The notes below the pieces were generated by a model. That model was not told where the DNA came from and made no database searches. It saw nothing but the letters and a program-made list of their open reading frames with translations. From an uncultured Ruminococcus sp. (GTDB lineage: Bacteria; Bacillota_A; Clostridia; Oscillospirales; Acutalibacteraceae), in the NCBI GenBank assembly GCA_902798605.1, contig CADBXH010000108.1:1-7672 (forward strand): 7,672 nt of DNA, written 5' to 3'. Within the stretch, counting starts at the first letter, position 1. Each line of letters begins with the position of its first letter. The translations under genes were made by a program, and so were the position numbers. Positions 6,549 to 7,672 of this stretch are shown here, piece by piece.

Positions 6549-6581
6549 CGCCGCAGCGAAATAAATCGCTGCGGCGCTTTT
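6549..6581 (+). terminator. Rho-independent terminator of the pseudokinase operon
   Basis: A perfect 11-bp GC-rich stem (CGCCGCAGCGA at 6549-6559 with 6566-6576) closes a six-base AATAAA loop and is followed by CTTTTGTT. It begins 20 bases after the stop at 6527-6529. It may also stop transcription of the convergent LRR gene, but on the minus strand the T-run begins only about ten bases after the stem. Confidence 0.9.
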
Positions 6582-6626
6582 GTTAGACATAATTTTTAAA
6601 AAGTATATGATAAATCATCACCATAG

Positions 6627-7672
6627 TTACTTTTTAAATCTTTCTATTCTGTTCGTAGAGTATTTTTGGATCGCCGTAGCATCAAGGATATCGACAACAT
6701 TATCTCCGTTAACGTCCGCCGAGTAATTCATATTATTGTCAAACTCAGCTTTACCAACAGCGTTTTTCTGGATTTCGGACGAATCCAATATATCTATCGA
6801 TTTATCGCCGTTTACATCGCCGACCTTTATGTTTTCTATATTTTCCAATATTACAAACCTGAAGCCGTTTTCATTTGCGTATCTTTGAGCATCGCTCCCC
6901 TCTGAGCCGTATATCACAACGCCGTCCGTTTTTTTGTTGTATATATTATAACCAAACGCCTTTGCTTCAAGTTTTGTATTACTGCCGGATATTAAAATAC
7001 ATTTTAAGCTTTTACAGTCTGTAAATGCATCTGCTCCTATTAAATCAACGCTTGCGGGAATGGTTACACATGACAAGCCGCAATTACTAAAAGAATGATG
7101 GTTTATTGTAGTAACGCCTTCCGGGATAGTAATATTGGTCAGACCCGGAGCAACAAAAGCGGAACAATAATTATCGGACGTTCCTATACTTGTCACAGTA
7201 TCGGGAATAACAGTATTTTGGCATCCGAATATCAGTTGATTTGAATCGGTTTTTATGATCGCGTTGCAGTTATCCCTGCTGTCATAATAGGGATTATCGG
7301 GAGAAACAGTAATGCTTTCAATATTATTGCAGCCGGTAAACGAATCGTCTCCCACATAGGTCACTCCGCTTTGAATAACGATCGATTTAATATCGTTTCT
7401 GTATTTTGCCCACGGCGGACCCATATAGTCATTAAAATAACTTTGCATCCTGCCGTTTCCGTAGATCGTCAGGGTTCCGTTATCCTCTAACACCCAAGTA
7501 CAATCGCCTGTTATACCTGTTGCTATAGCGTCGGGATAAGCTGAGTTACTGAGCAGTGTATGAACAGTTTTTCCCGCGCAGGAAGTAAATCCTATCGCAT
7601 ACCTGTAACGAAACGGCAAAAGCGTCTTTTTGGGCTGTTGTGAAGGCACATTAAGTGCTTTTTCTATCCAAC
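6627..7672 (-). CDS. BspA-like leucine-rich-repeat protein with C-terminal dockerin, 5' end off the window
   Basis: The frame stays open to the right edge. A GTG at 7649 could be called as a start, but it has no Shine-Dalgarno sequence and the preceding codons (WIEKALN) continue in frame, so the protein probably begins beyond 7672. Counting from 7649, residues 45-70 (GITGDCTWVLEDNGTLTIYG) form the short module that often precedes BspA-type repeats. Residues about 85-235 hold LRR_5 repeats such as SIVIQSGVTYVGDDSFTGC, TNITIPEGVTTINHHSFSNC and VTIPASVDLIGADAFTDC. Residues 276-338 are a type I dockerin with two calcium loops, DVNGDKSIDILD and DVNGDNVVDILD. The likely role is a surface or secreted adhesion or recognition module that docks onto a cohesin scaffoldin; no enzyme domain is visible in the part present. 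It converges on the upstream operon, 97 bases away across the terminator. Confidence 0.88.
   Translation of the reverse strand, partial: WIEKALNVPSQQPKKTLLPFRYRYAIGFTSCAGKTVHTLLSNSAYPDAIATGITGDCTWVLEDNGTLTIYGNGRMQSYFNDYMGPPWAKYRNDIKSIVIQSGVTYVGDDSFTGCNNIESITVSPDNPYYDSRDNCNAIIKTDSNQLIFGCQNTVIPDTVTSIGTSDNYCSAFVAPGLTNITIPEGVTTINHHSFSNCGLSCVTIPASVDLIGADAFTDCKSLKCILISGSNTKLEAKAFGYNIYNKKTDGVVIYGSEGSDAQRYANENGFRFVILENIENIKVGDVNGDKSIDILDSSEIQKNAVGKAEFDNNMNYSADVNGDNVVDILDATAIQKYSTNRIERFKK

Noticed and set aside
6598..6635. AAAAAGTA/TACTTTTT inverted repeat at the end of the LRR gene as a terminator
   Set aside because: The stem is only A/T-rich with one G-C pair, the loop is 22 bases, and it overlaps the last codons. 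It is too weak to call.

Overview
The window looks like a chromosomal segment of a gut or rumen Firmicute of the Ruminococcus type (Oscillospiraceae). Reasons: two secreted or surface proteins end in type I dockerins, one of them carries tandem starch-binding modules like those of the Ruminococcus bromii amylosome, and there is a PASTA-containing Ser/Thr kinase-like protein. No sequence search was run, so the genus is an inference.

Layout. (1) Positions 1-250, minus strand: the 5' part (domain I) of a group IIC self-splicing intron that runs off the left edge. It sits directly behind a terminator hairpin (258-284), and its predicted EBS1 (69-73) pairs with the five exon bases before the splice site (251-255). 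(2) Positions 294-2355, minus strand: one secreted protein with a signal peptide, five CBM26-like starch-binding modules and a C-terminal dockerin, with no catalytic domain. It is split into two reading frames by a frameshift near 1918-1930. (3) Positions 2371-2662: an AT-rich divergent intergenic region with an extended -10 promoter on each strand and a 9-bp direct repeat. (4) Positions 2663-6529, plus strand: a two-gene operon closed by a strong terminator (6549-6581). The first gene is a kinase-fold protein whose catalytic motifs are degenerate (a predicted pseudokinase), followed by a membrane span, a PASTA domain and a YARHG domain. The second is a multi-pass membrane protein of unknown function with a C-terminal extracytoplasmic domain. 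(5) Positions 6627-7672, minus strand: a BspA-like leucine-rich-repeat protein with a dockerin, whose 5' end lies beyond the right edge.

How the parts fit. The two dockerin proteins probably dock onto cohesin-bearing scaffoldins at the cell surface, one to hold starch and the other as an LRR adhesion or recognition module. The central operon looks like an envelope-sensing or envelope-building unit: outside the cell PASTA and YARHG could read the wall, and inside a probably inactive kinase fold could act as a binding scaffold. The points most worth a second look are the intron at the terminator, the frameshift in the starch-binding gene, and the pseudokinase-PASTA-YARHG protein paired with an unrecognised membrane protein.
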